The notes under the pieces are model-generated. The model had not been told where the DNA came from, searched no databases, and worked only from the letters and a program-made list of their open reading frames with translations. A DNA stretch of 43,402 bases from contig CANHIJ010000021.1 of the NCBI GenBank assembly GCA_947460575.1, forward strand, positions 1-43,402, read 5' to 3'. The position numbers and the translations under genes are program-made. Below are positions 31,782 to 40,049 of the stretch, piece by piece (the first letter of the stretch is position 1; each line of letters begins with the position of its first letter). Source of the stretch: Verrucomicrobiales bacterium. GTDB lineage: Bacteria; Verrucomicrobiota; Verrucomicrobiia; Verrucomicrobiales; V1-33.

Positions 31782-32903
31782 TCACTCCCCCAAAATCGCC
31801 TCGTCCCAGTCCTTCCACACCGGATCCAAGCCCATCCGCCGCAACAGGGCCTCAATTTCCCGCGGACTCCGCTCGTCCGCGATATCAAATTGCCCCGTCG
31901 CGCAGTCCCCCTCACTCCGCTCTCCTAACTCCACCCGCCGACCCTTCTGGGTCAGGTGCAAGTCGTCCTTCCCCACCCCCGTATACCCTCCCGGCTCGGT
32001 GTGGCTGCCCGCGCTCATCGCCGTGATGCCGAGCGGCAAAATCGCGTCCCGCAACTCCGCCGACTCCCGCGTGCTCAGCACGATCCCCACCTGCGGAAAG
32101 CACATCCGAAACGCGCAGATCAACTGCACAAATTCCACATCGCTAAACCCAAACGCGGGCACAAACCCGCCCGCCGCCGGCCGCATCCGCGGCATCGCCA
32201 CGGTGTAGCTCGCCTTCCAACAGTGCCGCTGCAACCACTCCAAGTGCGCCGCCAGCGCCAGCGCCTCGTCCCGCCACGGCGCCAACCCAAAAAGCGCCCC
32301 AATCCCCATGCGGCGAAATCCCCCCGCATACCCCCGCTCCGGACACGCTAACCGCCAGTCAAAATCCTTCTTGGGCCCCGCCGTGTGCAGCGCCCCATAC
32401 GGCTCCCGCTGGTAGGTCTCTTGATACACCACCAATCCCTCCGCCCCCGCCGCCACCATCCGCGCATACTCCGGCGCCTCCATCGGCCCCACCTCAATCG
32501 CCACCGTCGGAATGAACCCCTTGATCGCCCGAATGCACGCTTCCAAATACCCGTCGCTGACAAATTTCGGGTGCTCCCCCGCCACCAACAATATGTGCCG
32601 AAAACCCTCCGCCGCCAAGTGCCGCGCCTCCGCCACCACCTGCTCCACCGTCAAGGTCACGCGCAAAATCGCATTGTCCCGCGAAAACCCACAGTACGCA
32701 CAGTTATTCACGCACTCGTTACTCACATAAATCGGCGCAAAAAGCCGCATCGTTCGCCCAAAATGCCGCCGCGTCGCCCGCATCGACTCCTGCGCCATCC
32801 GCTCCAATTCCCCCGGCGACGCCGGTTCCAACAACCCCGCAAAGCGGCGCATCAACGGCGACTGGCCCTCCGGCAGCCTCTGCAAAACATCGAGAAAACT
32901 CAC
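31782..32903 (-). CDS. thiH: 2-iminoacetate synthase, radical SAM (373 aa)
   Basis: ThiH cleaves tyrosine to dehydroglycine (2-iminoacetate), the C2-N3 unit of the thiamine thiazole. The [4Fe-4S] motif C64-x3-C68-x2-C71 in 'NECVNNCAYCGF' is the ThiH form, and 'LLVAGEHPKF', 'EVGPMEAPEY', 'YQETYQREPY' and 'FDWRLACPERGYAGGFRRMG' follow the family closely. The start codon is GTG (32903); a G-rich segment precedes it. Length is that of ThiH. No other thiamine gene (thiG, thiS, thiF) is in the window, so the pathway must be encoded elsewhere. It lies between two secreted esterases and runs against both. Confidence 0.94.
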   Translation of the reverse strand: MSFLDVLQRLPEGQSPLMRRFAGLLEPASPGELERMAQESMRATRRHFGRTMRLFAPIYVSNECVNNCAYCGFSRDNAILRVTLTVEQVVAEARHLAAEGFRHILLVAGEHPKFVSDGYLEACIRAIKGFIPTVAIEVGPMEAPEYARMVAAGAEGLVVYQETYQREPYGALHTAGPKKDFDWRLACPERGYAGGFRRMGIGALFGLAPWRDEALALAAHLEWLQRHCWKASYTVAMPRMRPAAGGFVPAFGFSDVEFVQLICAFRMCFPQVGIVLSTRESAELRDAILPLGITAMSAGSHTEPGGYTGVGKDDLHLTQKGRRVELGERSEGDCATGQFDIADERSPREIEALLRRMGLDPVWKDWDEAILGE

Positions 32904-33001
32904 CCCCCCACCAAGACCCCCTCCCCCTCCCGCGCAAGCGCTCAGCCGCCGCTCCCAGCCCTTGAACTTGTTGCCGTCGGCGCGGTCTAAGCGTGCTCTC
33001 C

Positions 33002-34111
33002 ATGAAATTCGCCCTGCCTTCCCTCCTCCTCGCCGCCCTCGCTTTCCCCGCTTTCGCCCAATCCCCCCGGCCCGCCGCCGCGCCCCAGGCTCCCGTTTCG
33101 CCCGAGCGGGGCGCTGACGGCAGCGTCACCTTCCGCTGCCGCGCCCCCCAGGCCCGCGAAGTCAAGGTCTCCGGCCAGTTTGGGCCCGAACTCGCCCTCG
33201 CCAAAGGCCCCGACGGTCTCTGGACTGGCACCGCCGCCCACGTTCCCCCCGGCGTCCACGAGTACCATTTCAACGTCGACGGCATGAATGTCATCGACCA
33301 CCTCAACCCCGCCATCAAACCCCAGCGCGCCCCGGGCACTAGCATCCTCCACGTGCCCTCCGACCCCCCCGCCCCCTGGGACCTCCAAGACATCCCCCAC
33401 GGCACCGTCTCCCAACACGACTATTCCTCCAAGGTCCTCCACCAGTGGCGCCGCCTCGTGGTCTACACCCCCCCAGGTTACCGCGCCGACGGCCCCGCCC
33501 TTCCCGTCCTCTACCTCAGCCACGGCTTCAGCGACAACGACCAATCTTGGACCGTCCACGGCAAGGCCCACTGGATCCTCGATGCCCTCATCGCCCAAAA
33601 AAAGGCCAAGCCCATGCTCGTAGTCATGCCCGACGCCCACGCCCTGCCCCCCGGCCCCAGCTGGAAAGATGAATACGCCGACGCCAATACCAAGGCCTTT
33701 TGCGAGGAACTCCACCGCGACGTCATCCCCCTCATCGAACAATCCTATCACGTCGACCCCGCCCCCGCCGCCCGCGCCTTCGCCGGCCTCAGCATGGGCG
33801 GCCGCCACGCCCTCACCGTGGCCCTCACCATGAGCCAGGAGTTTTCCCAGATTGGCGCCTTTAGCTCCGCCGTCCCCGGTGATTCCCTCGTGGGCGCCGC
33901 CTGGGCCGACGCCCCCGCCATCAATTCCCGCCTCAAGTTGCTCTGGATCGGCTGCGGCCAAGACGATTTCCTCTTCGCCCCCAACAACGCCTTCGACGCC
34001 CAGCTGAAAGCCAAGGGCATCGCCCACGAATACGCCGTCACCCCCGGCACCCACTCCTGGCCCGTCTGGCGCAACTACCTCGCCACCTTTGCCCCCCGCC
34101 TCTTCCCTTAA
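33002..34111 (+). CDS. Secreted CE1-like esterase with N-terminal CBM48/E-set domain (369 aa)
   Basis: The signal peptide 'MKFALPSLLLAALAFPAFAQ' is clear. Residues 35-110 form an E-set/CBM48-like beta domain ('VTFRCRAPQAREVKVSGQF', 'GVHEYHFNVDG'), often fused to carbohydrate esterases. The esterase domain has 'VYTPPGYRADGPALPVLYLS', nucleophile S264 in 'FAGLSMGGRHA', an Asp in the 'GCGQDDFL' strand and catalytic His in 'TPGTHSWPVWR'. This is the plan of carbohydrate esterase family 1 (feruloyl/acetyl-xylan) enzymes, so polysaccharide ester cleavage outside the cell is likely. ATG at 33002 fits the signal peptide; an in-frame GTG at 32993 is possible. Confidence 0.9.
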   Translation: MKFALPSLLLAALAFPAFAQSPRPAAAPQAPVSPERGADGSVTFRCRAPQAREVKVSGQFGPELALAKGPDGLWTGTAAHVPPGVHEYHFNVDGMNVIDHLNPAIKPQRAPGTSILHVPSDPPAPWDLQDIPHGTVSQHDYSSKVLHQWRRLVVYTPPGYRADGPALPVLYLSHGFSDNDQSWTVHGKAHWILDALIAQKKAKPMLVVMPDAHALPPGPSWKDEYADANTKAFCEELHRDVIPLIEQSYHVDPAPAARAFAGLSMGGRHALTVALTMSQEFSQIGAFSSAVPGDSLVGAAWADAPAINSRLKLLWIGCGQDDFLFAPNNAFDAQLKAKGIAHEYAVTPGTHSWPVWRNYLATFAPRLFP

Positions 34112-34202
34112 CCCCGCGCCCGGGCCCTCCTCCGGGGAAACCCCCTTGCTTGCCGCGGCGCGCTGTGGTCCCCTGTAGGACCCCCTTACTGCCCCGCCTC
34201 CC

Positions 34203-35066
34203 ATGAGTGATCCCTTTTCCGCCTACGCCCATCCTGAAGCCCTCGTCAGCACCGATTGGCTCGCCGACAACCTCGACGCGCCCGGCATCCGGATCGTGGA
34301 GAGCAACGAAGACGTCCTCCTCTACGAAACCGGCCACATCCCCGGTGCCATCCACATCGACTGGCGCCGCGACCTCAACGACCAAACCATCCGCGACTAC
34401 ATTGGCCCCGAAGCCTTCGCCGCCCTGTGCGCCCGCTCGGGCATCACCCCCGACACCACCGTGATCTTTTACGGCGACAAGTCCAACTGGTGGTCCTGTT
34501 ACGCCCTCTGGGTCTTCCACCTCTTCGGCCACACCAAGTGCCAAATCCTCAACGGCGGCCGCTCCAAGTGGGTCGCCGAAGCCCGCCCCCTCACCCGCTC
34601 TCTCCCCGCCATCGAACCCGTCGCCTACCCGGTCCCCCCGCGCCGCCGCGACGCCGAAATCCGCGCCTTCTACGCCGAAACCCTGGCCCACATGCAGAGC
34701 GGCCTCCCCCTCGTCGACGTCCGCAGCCCCGGCGAATTCAGCGGCGAAGTCACCCACATGCCCGAGTACCCCCAAGAGGGCGTCCTCCGCGGCGGCCACA
34801 TCCCCAGCGCCCACAGCATGCCTTGGGCCCGCGCCGCTAATCCCGACGGCACCTTCAAATCCCCCGAAGAACTCCGCGCCCTCTACGCCGATGCCCTCGG
34901 CCTTAAAACCGACGACGACATCATCGCCTACTGCCGCATCGGCGAGCGCTCCAGCCACACCTGGTTCGTCCTCAAATACCTCCTCGGCTACCAAAAGGTC
35001 CGCAACTACGACGGCTCCTGGACCGAGTGGGGCAACATGGTCCGCTCCCCCATCGAGCGCCGCTAG
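34203..35066 (+). CDS. Thiosulfate sulfurtransferase, two rhodanese domains (287 aa)
   Basis: Tandem rhodanese protein: an inactive N-terminal domain (about residues 10-140, with no cysteine at the active loop, '[12 protein letters not shown]') and an active C-terminal domain (about 155-285) with C244 in '[13 protein letters not shown]'. The CRxGERS loop matches actinobacterial CysA/SseA-type thiosulfate sulfurtransferases. It would move sulfane sulfur from thiosulfate to an acceptor. The sufE gene starts 32 bases later on the same strand, which suggests they share a transcript and possibly pass sulfur one to the other. The start is in a pyrimidine-rich leader with no Shine-Dalgarno sequence. 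Confidence 0.92.
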   Translation: MSDPFSAYAHPEALVSTDWLADNLDAPGIRIVESNEDVLLYETGHIPGAIHIDWRRDLNDQTIRDYIGPEAFAALCARSGITPDTTVIFYGDKSNWWSCYALWVFHLFGHTKCQILNGGRSKWVAEARPLTRSLPAIEPVAYPVPPRRRDAEIRAFYAETLAHMQSGLPLVDVRSPGEFSGEVTHMPEYPQEGVLRGGHIPSAHSMPWARAANPDGTFKSPEELRALYADALGLKTDDDIIAYCRIGERSSHTWFVLKYLLGYQKVRNYDGSWTEWGNMVRSPIERR

Positions 35067-35098
35067 CCGCCCCCGGCCCGCCCTCCCCGACCTCCCCC

Positions 35099-35560
35099 AT
35101 GTATCCTCCCGCCCTCCAGGACCTCATCGACCTCTTTTCCAGCCTCCCCGAATCCGAGCGCCGGGAAATGCTCATCAACCTCGCGGAAACCGCGCCCCTC
35201 CACGCCCCCCAGGAGGGCCAAACCTTCGACCTCGAAGACGTCCGCAAGGACGAGGAATGCACCGACACCGTAGGCGTTTTCCTCCGGGCCGCCCCCGACG
35301 GCACCATCAGCTATAAAATCTCCCTCGGCCCCCAGGTGCAAACCCTCACCCGGGCGATGACCTCCATCCTCTGCCAGGGCCTCAACGGCTCCACCCCAGC
35401 CGCCATCCTGGAAGTCCCCGCCGACTTCGTGCCCAAAATCGTCGGCGCCGAACTCGTCCGCCTCCGCAGCCAGACCGTCTACTACGTCCTCACCCGCATG
35501 AAGTCGGCCGCCAAGGTCCACCTCAACCGCCTCCGCGCCGCGGCGGCGGGCCCGTCCTGA
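35099..35560 (+). CDS. sufE: SufE-family sulfur acceptor (153 aa)
   Basis: SufE takes persulfide sulfur from a cysteine desulfurase and stimulates Fe-S cluster assembly. The acceptor cysteine is C54 in 'KDEECTDTVGVF', at the position of C51 in the E. coli protein. The order of the fold is right, with the C-terminal helices 'LTRAMTSILCQGLNGSTPAA' and a final basic region. The motif 'EECTDTV' rather than 'VxGCQSxVW' is a divergent form, like SufE proteins found beside thiosulfate sulfurtransferases in actinobacteria. No SufBCDS genes are adjacent. Its neighbour suggests it accepts sulfur from the rhodanese as well as, or instead of, SufS. Confidence 0.88.
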   Translation: MYPPALQDLIDLFSSLPESERREMLINLAETAPLHAPQEGQTFDLEDVRKDEECTDTVGVFLRAAPDGTISYKISLGPQVQTLTRAMTSILCQGLNGSTPAAILEVPADFVPKIVGAELVRLRSQTVYYVLTRMKSAAKVHLNRLRAAAAGPS

Positions 35561-35579
35561 GCCGCCGCCGCCGCGACCC

Positions 35580-37127
35580 TCACTTGGCTTCGGACGGCGC
35601 CGCTTCAGGCTTCTCGGCCTTCTCCGCTTTCGCGGGCTTTTCCGCGGCCTTCGCTTGGCCCGGGCCCCCCGCCTTCTCCGCGGACTCCTCCTTGTCGGAA
35701 ATCTCCGGCCGCAGGAACATGCGGTTCTCCTTGTAGCTGATCACGGTGTCTAACTCCCGCAGGAAATCCGCCCCAAAAATGGCGTCGTAGGTCCCCTGCC
35801 CCTCCAGGGTCTGCGAATCCTTAAAAAGATCCGCCGAAGTCACTTCCCGGTTCTCGATCACCGACTCCCCAATCTTCATCACCGGCACCATCGTCTTCGC
35901 CGCCGGAGCCTCCCCCCCAATCCCGTAAATCTTTTCCGTCATGGGCCCAATCTCCAAGCCCGCCTTCTGCGCAAACCCCAAGTGCAGCACGCAGCCGTGC
36001 GCCCCGGTGTCGATCAAAAAGCGCGTCTTGGTCTCCTTGATCGTCCCGTCCACCACGATGTGATTCCCGGAAAGCCGGTAGTCGAAGGACTGGTAACTCC
36101 GCAGCTCCAACAACTCTTTAACTGTTAGAGTGCGAAACTCGGGCTGCTTGGCGAGGTCGTCCTTCAGCTTGCTCCAGCCCTCCACCAAATGGCGGTCGGT
36201 CTCGCTGAGTTTGTCAAAATCCAGCGGCGCGAGGCGCCCGTCTTGGAAGCGGAAAAAGGCCTTGGATTCGGCCTCATTTTTGTCGGCCAGGGCCGCGGTG
36301 AAGCTCTTGCCGTCGGCCATATTCCAGCGCCGAAACTCCGCCTTCACCTCCGCCTTAGCCCCGGGCTTGGCCTCGCCCTTGCCCTCGACCTTGCCCGCCG
36401 CAGGCTTGTTGATGTTGTCCGGCTTGAGGAACATGCGCCCCTCCCGGTAGCTGATCACGGCGTCCAGTTCCCGCAGGAAATCCGCCCCGAAAATCACGTC
36501 GTAGGTCTTGGGGTACTGACCTTTGCGGAAAAGATCCGTCGCCAACAACTTGCGCTTCTCAATCACCGCGTCCCCCAATTTGATGCTCGGCACCACCGTC
36601 ACCGCCGCCATGGCCTTGCCCCCCACCCCGAAAATCTCCTGGTTAAACGGCCCCATCTCCAAGGCCACCTCCTCCGCCGACCCCGAGTGAATCAGCGAGG
36701 TGTCCGCCCCAGTGTCCACCATGAAGCGCATCGCCTTGCCGTTCACCTGCCCCTCCACAAAAATGTGGTTGCCCTCAATGTCGAACTCAAAGGACTGATA
36801 GCCCCGCAGTTCTAGCATCTCCTTGACGGTTAGCTTGGAAAACTCCGCGTTGTTCAGCAACTCGTCCTTAAACTTCGTCCACTTGCGCACAAAATTCTGA
36901 TCGGGATCCGCTAGCTCCCGCAGAGTCCGGGTCACTTTCTTCCCGTCCTGCAATTTGAGGGTCACTGAGGTAGCACTCTTCTCCACCACCACCGCGTAAA
37001 AAGCCTTCCCATCCCGCGTACTGAAGCGCCGGTACACCGACGCCTCCTGCGCCGATATCGGCAGCAGCGCTCCCAGGCTAAAACAGGCAGTCAAAACGAA
37101 GGCGGGCAGAGGGCGGGATAGGTTCAT
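35580..37127 (-). CDS. Exported duplicated retropepsin-like aspartic protease with SHD1 domains (515 aa)
   Basis: A signal peptide (about residues 1-27) is followed by two tandem copies of one unit of about 235 residues. Each has an SHD1-like beta domain ('FSTRDGKAFYAVVVE'; 'WNMADGKSFTAALAD'), a helical linker ('LTVKEMLELRGYQSFEF'; 'LTVKELLELRSYQSFDY') and a retropepsin-like aspartyl protease fold. The catalytic Asp is D138 in 'FMVDTGADTSLIH' and D373 in 'FLIDTGAHGCVLH'. Each half also has the 'VIFGADFLREL' strand. Retropepsins act as dimers of single-motif domains, so the duplication could form an intramolecular dimer. The C-terminus is an Ala/Lys/Glu-rich tail. The start at 37127 fits the signal peptide. 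It is divergent from another SHD1 gene. Confidence 0.87.
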   Translation of the reverse strand: MNLSRPLPAFVLTACFSLGALLPISAQEASVYRRFSTRDGKAFYAVVVEKSATSVTLKLQDGKKVTRTLRELADPDQNFVRKWTKFKDELLNNAEFSKLTVKEMLELRGYQSFEFDIEGNHIFVEGQVNGKAMRFMVDTGADTSLIHSGSAEEVALEMGPFNQEIFGVGGKAMAAVTVVPSIKLGDAVIEKRKLLATDLFRKGQYPKTYDVIFGADFLRELDAVISYREGRMFLKPDNINKPAAGKVEGKGEAKPGAKAEVKAEFRRWNMADGKSFTAALADKNEAESKAFFRFQDGRLAPLDFDKLSETDRHLVEGWSKLKDDLAKQPEFRTLTVKELLELRSYQSFDYRLSGNHIVVDGTIKETKTRFLIDTGAHGCVLHLGFAQKAGLEIGPMTEKIYGIGGEAPAAKTMVPVMKIGESVIENREVTSADLFKDSQTLEGQGTYDAIFGADFLRELDTVISYKENRMFLRPEISDKEESAEKAGGPGQAKAAEKPAKAEKAEKPEAAPSEAK

Positions 37128-37224
37128 GGCTTTAAAAATCATGGCAGTGGGTCCTGAGCGGATTTGATGGTGTCAGCGGAATCTAATGGACAATCACCCG
37201 GCTGCCCCCCTTATTTCAATCATT

Positions 37225-38517
37225 ATGATGATCCGGCTGCATTTTCCCGTTCGCTCGCTCCTCCTCGCCGGAGCCGCCCTCTGCTCGCTCGCCTCCTCCG
37301 CCTCCGCTCTGGAGCCCCGCACTTGGATCAGCCTCGACGGCCGCACCATCGACGCCGAACTCGTCAAAACCGACGGCGTCCTCGTGGAACTCAAGGACAA
37401 GGAGGGCCGCACCCTCAAAATCCCCAAGCTCTCCCTCAGCTTCGGCGACCTCGACTACATCGCCGAATACGCCCCCGAGGAAAAATCAAACAGCCTCAGC
37501 CCCAAGCCCACCGGCAAAATCAAGGTCCCCCAGCCCGCCAAGGAGATGAAGTTCAGCCCCAAGGTCATCAAAAAAGATGCCGGGGAACTCAAGCTCGGCC
37601 AAGCCACCTTCCGCGTCTGCGAAACCCCCCACTTCAAAGTCCTCTACTCCAAGGGCCTCGACCCCATGGACACCGCCGAACTCGCCGAACGCCTCTGGCA
37701 CGACACCGGCTTCTTCCACGCCAGCTTCGCCGGAAAATTCAAGGACCGCCGCATGGCCATCATCCTCGCCGACGGCTCCAACGAATTCCTCACTCTCGGC
37801 GAGTGGTACCGCGAAATCCTCAACGCCTCCGGCAATACCAAAATCGCCGACGAACTCGCCCGCTCCTGGCCCCTCACCGGCTCCACCAATATCAGCCTCC
37901 CCGCCGAAACCGCTTCCGACAACGGACTCCTCGCCGAAGCCACCGTGATCCGCAGCGCCGGCCGCGGCTCCACTGGCAAAGGCGATAACGCCAAAGGCGT
38001 CTGGGCCTCCTTCCGCACCCACGTCATCGCCGGCGACCTCATGGGCCTCCAAGCCGGCGGCCTCTCCAATTTCGCCAAAGAAGGCCGCTTCGCCATCTTC
38101 ACCGGCCATTCCTACTTCAAAGAAATCGAACTCACCGGCGAAACCCTCACCGGCATCATCCAAAAGGACACCGCCAAAAAAGCCTCCACCGCCGGTGGCT
38201 ACGACAACGGCAAAAATTGGGCCGCCGAACTCAAGCGCCGCATCCGCAAGGGCGACCTCAAACCCAGCCTAACCGTCCTCTTCGCCAGCGACAGCAACGA
38301 CGCCAAACCGGACGACCTCGCCCTCGCCTACAGCTTCTCCCGCTTCCTCCAAAGCACCCCCGAACGCCACAGCGCCTACAGCAAACTCATGGAGCGCATC
38401 AGCACCTCCCGCCAAGTCCCCGACACCGACAGCATCGCCAAGGTCTTCGGCCTCGACGACGGCGCCGCCCTCGAAAAAGCCTGGCTCGACTGGGTCGACA
38501 GCGGCGATTTCCGCTAG
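37225..38517 (+). CDS. Exported SHD1-domain protein, possible degenerate peptidase-MA relative (430 aa)
   Basis: A signal peptide (about residues 1-29, ending ASSASA) precedes an SHD1-like domain ('RTWISLDGRTIDAELVKTDG'), a Lys/Pro-rich spacer, and a domain beginning 'TPHFKVLYSKG' with 'RRMAIILAD'. That layout resembles peptidase MA (DUF1570-type) gluzincins. The zinc motif HExxH is not found; 'FRTHVIAGDLMGLQ' stands where it would be expected, so it may be a catalytically dead member or unrelated. Tandem ATGs at 37225 and 37228 are both possible starts. It is divergent from the SHD1 aspartic protease across 97 bases and the pair may be co-regulated. Confidence 0.72.
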   Translation: MMIRLHFPVRSLLLAGAALCSLASSASALEPRTWISLDGRTIDAELVKTDGVLVELKDKEGRTLKIPKLSLSFGDLDYIAEYAPEEKSNSLSPKPTGKIKVPQPAKEMKFSPKVIKKDAGELKLGQATFRVCETPHFKVLYSKGLDPMDTAELAERLWHDTGFFHASFAGKFKDRRMAIILADGSNEFLTLGEWYREILNASGNTKIADELARSWPLTGSTNISLPAETASDNGLLAEATVIRSAGRGSTGKGDNAKGVWASFRTHVIAGDLMGLQAGGLSNFAKEGRFAIFTGHSYFKEIELTGETLTGIIQKDTAKKASTAGGYDNGKNWAAELKRRIRKGDLKPSLTVLFASDSNDAKPDDLALAYSFSRFLQSTPERHSAYSKLMERISTSRQVPDTDSIAKVFGLDDGAALEKAWLDWVDSGDFR

Positions 38518-38520
38518 CGC

Positions 38521-39939
38521 TCAGCTTAGCTCTTCCGCCGGGTAGCTCCAAATCTCACTCAAGGTGGGGTGGTAAAACGGGATCCGGGCAAACTCCGCCG
38601 CGGTGCTCCGAAAGTGCATCGCCACCGCCACCGCGTGGATCAATTCCACCGCCTCCGGTCCCACCACCGAGGCCCCCAAAATCTCCCCCGTCTCGCCGTC
38701 CGCGATCATTTTCACAAAGCCCTCCACCGCCCCCATCACCATGGATTTGCCGTGGTCGTTAAACGGATAGGAAGCCGCCTTCCACGGCCGCCCCGACGCC
38801 GCCGCCTCGGCCTCATTCATTCCCACCGCCGCCGCCTGCGGCTCCGCAAAGACCCCAAAAAGCTTCAAGCGGTAGTCCATCTCCTCCAAGCCCCCTTCCC
38901 CGCGCACCAGCCGCGCCGCATTGCGCGCCGCCATCTCCCCCTGCTGGATCGCCACGTGCACCACCTCGGCCTCCCCGCAGACGTCCCCCGCCGCAAAAAT
39001 GTGCGCCGCGCTCGTCTGCATGCTCGGGGAAACCTTGACGTAACCGCCCGCCCAGGCCACTCCCGCCGCCGCCAGCTCCAGGCCCTCCACCGCCCCCCGC
39101 CGCCCCAGCGCGAGCAAGACCGCCGCGGCCTCCGCGCTCCGCTCCTCCCCCCCCTGCCCAAAGCGCACCCGCACCCCCGCCGCACTCCGCTCTACCCCCA
39201 ACAGCGCCGTCCCCGTGTGCACCGCCATCCGCCGCGCCAAACTCTCCCGCACCACCTCCGCAACGTCCCGATCCATCCCCCGCAACAATTGCTCCCCACG
39301 CTGGATCACCGTCACCGCCCGCCCAATCCCCTCCAAATAGTGCGCCATTTCCAAGGCAATCGCCCCCCCGCCCAACACCACAAAGGAAGCCGGCAAGTCC
39401 GCCGCGTCTAACACCATGTCGCTCGTCCACGCCCCCACTTCCCGCAGCCCCGGAACCTCCGGCCACGCAATCTCCGACCCCGCCGCGATCAAAATCGTTT
39501 TCGCCTCAATAGTTAGGACAACTCCATCCTCCCGCCGCCGCACCGCCAATTCCCGCGGCCCCACAAAGGCCGCCGTCCCCCGCACCAAGGCAAAGCGCCC
39601 ATCCCCCAACTGCCCCGCCCGGTAGTCCGCAAATTCCGCAATCAACTCCCGCTTGCGCCGCCGCACCGCCCCCACATCCACCCCGCCCCACTCCGCCGCG
39701 ACCCCAAACCGCCCCGCCGCCCGCACCTGCAAGGCCACATTGGCCGTCTGGATCAAGGTCTTGCTCGGCATGCAGCCCCGCAAAATGCACAGACCCCCTA
39801 ACTCCTCTGCGCCATCGATCACCACCGCCCGCAGCCCCAACTCCGCCGCCGTCCGCGCCGCCGCATACCCCGCGCTTCCCCCCCCGATTACCGCAAAGTC
39901 ATAGGCCTGCTTCCGTTCCGTGCCATCAGCGCTTGTCAT
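38521..39939 (-). CDS. FAD/NAD-linked disulfide oxidoreductase, dihydrolipoamide dehydrogenase/mercuric reductase type (472 aa)
   Basis: FAD-binding 'FAVIGGGSAGYAAARTAAE', redox-active C51-x4-C56 in 'GGLCILRGCMPSKTL', NAD(P)-binding 'FVVLGGGAIALEMAHYLE' and the second FAD motif 'HIFAAGDVCGEAEVVHVA' are all in place. The C-terminal dimer domain ends with H457-x4-E462 in 'FYHPTLSEIWSYP', the proton relay of the family. It is not next to any lipoate-dependent complex or mer gene, so the substrate is open: dihydrolipoamide, a low-molecular-weight disulfide or a metal. GGTGAG before the ATG at 39939 is a fair Shine-Dalgarno sequence. It diverges from mutS. Confidence 0.88.
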   Translation of the reverse strand: MTSADGTERKQAYDFAVIGGGSAGYAAARTAAELGLRAVVIDGAEELGGLCILRGCMPSKTLIQTANVALQVRAAGRFGVAAEWGGVDVGAVRRRKRELIAEFADYRAGQLGDGRFALVRGTAAFVGPRELAVRRREDGVVLTIEAKTILIAAGSEIAWPEVPGLREVGAWTSDMVLDAADLPASFVVLGGGAIALEMAHYLEGIGRAVTVIQRGEQLLRGMDRDVAEVVRESLARRMAVHTGTALLGVERSAAGVRVRFGQGGEERSAEAAAVLLALGRRGAVEGLELAAAGVAWAGGYVKVSPSMQTSAAHIFAAGDVCGEAEVVHVAIQQGEMAARNAARLVRGEGGLEEMDYRLKLFGVFAEPQAAAVGMNEAEAAASGRPWKAASYPFNDHGKSMVMGAVEGFVKMIADGETGEILGASVVGPEAVELIHAVAVAMHFRSTAAEFARIPFYHPTLSEIWSYPAEELS

Positions 39940-40049
39940 AACTCTCACCTTCCCCCATCTCCCGGCCCTGCAAACCGGGAAATACCGCCCCGCTTTCCCC
40001 CGCCCCTCCGCCTTGCGCCCGCTCCCCGCCCCAGTAAAGTCCACCCTTC

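Noticed and set aside
32987..34994. Two long minus-strand frames opposite the esterase and sulfurtransferase
   Set aside because: Gly/Val/Glu-rich shadows without recognisable domains.
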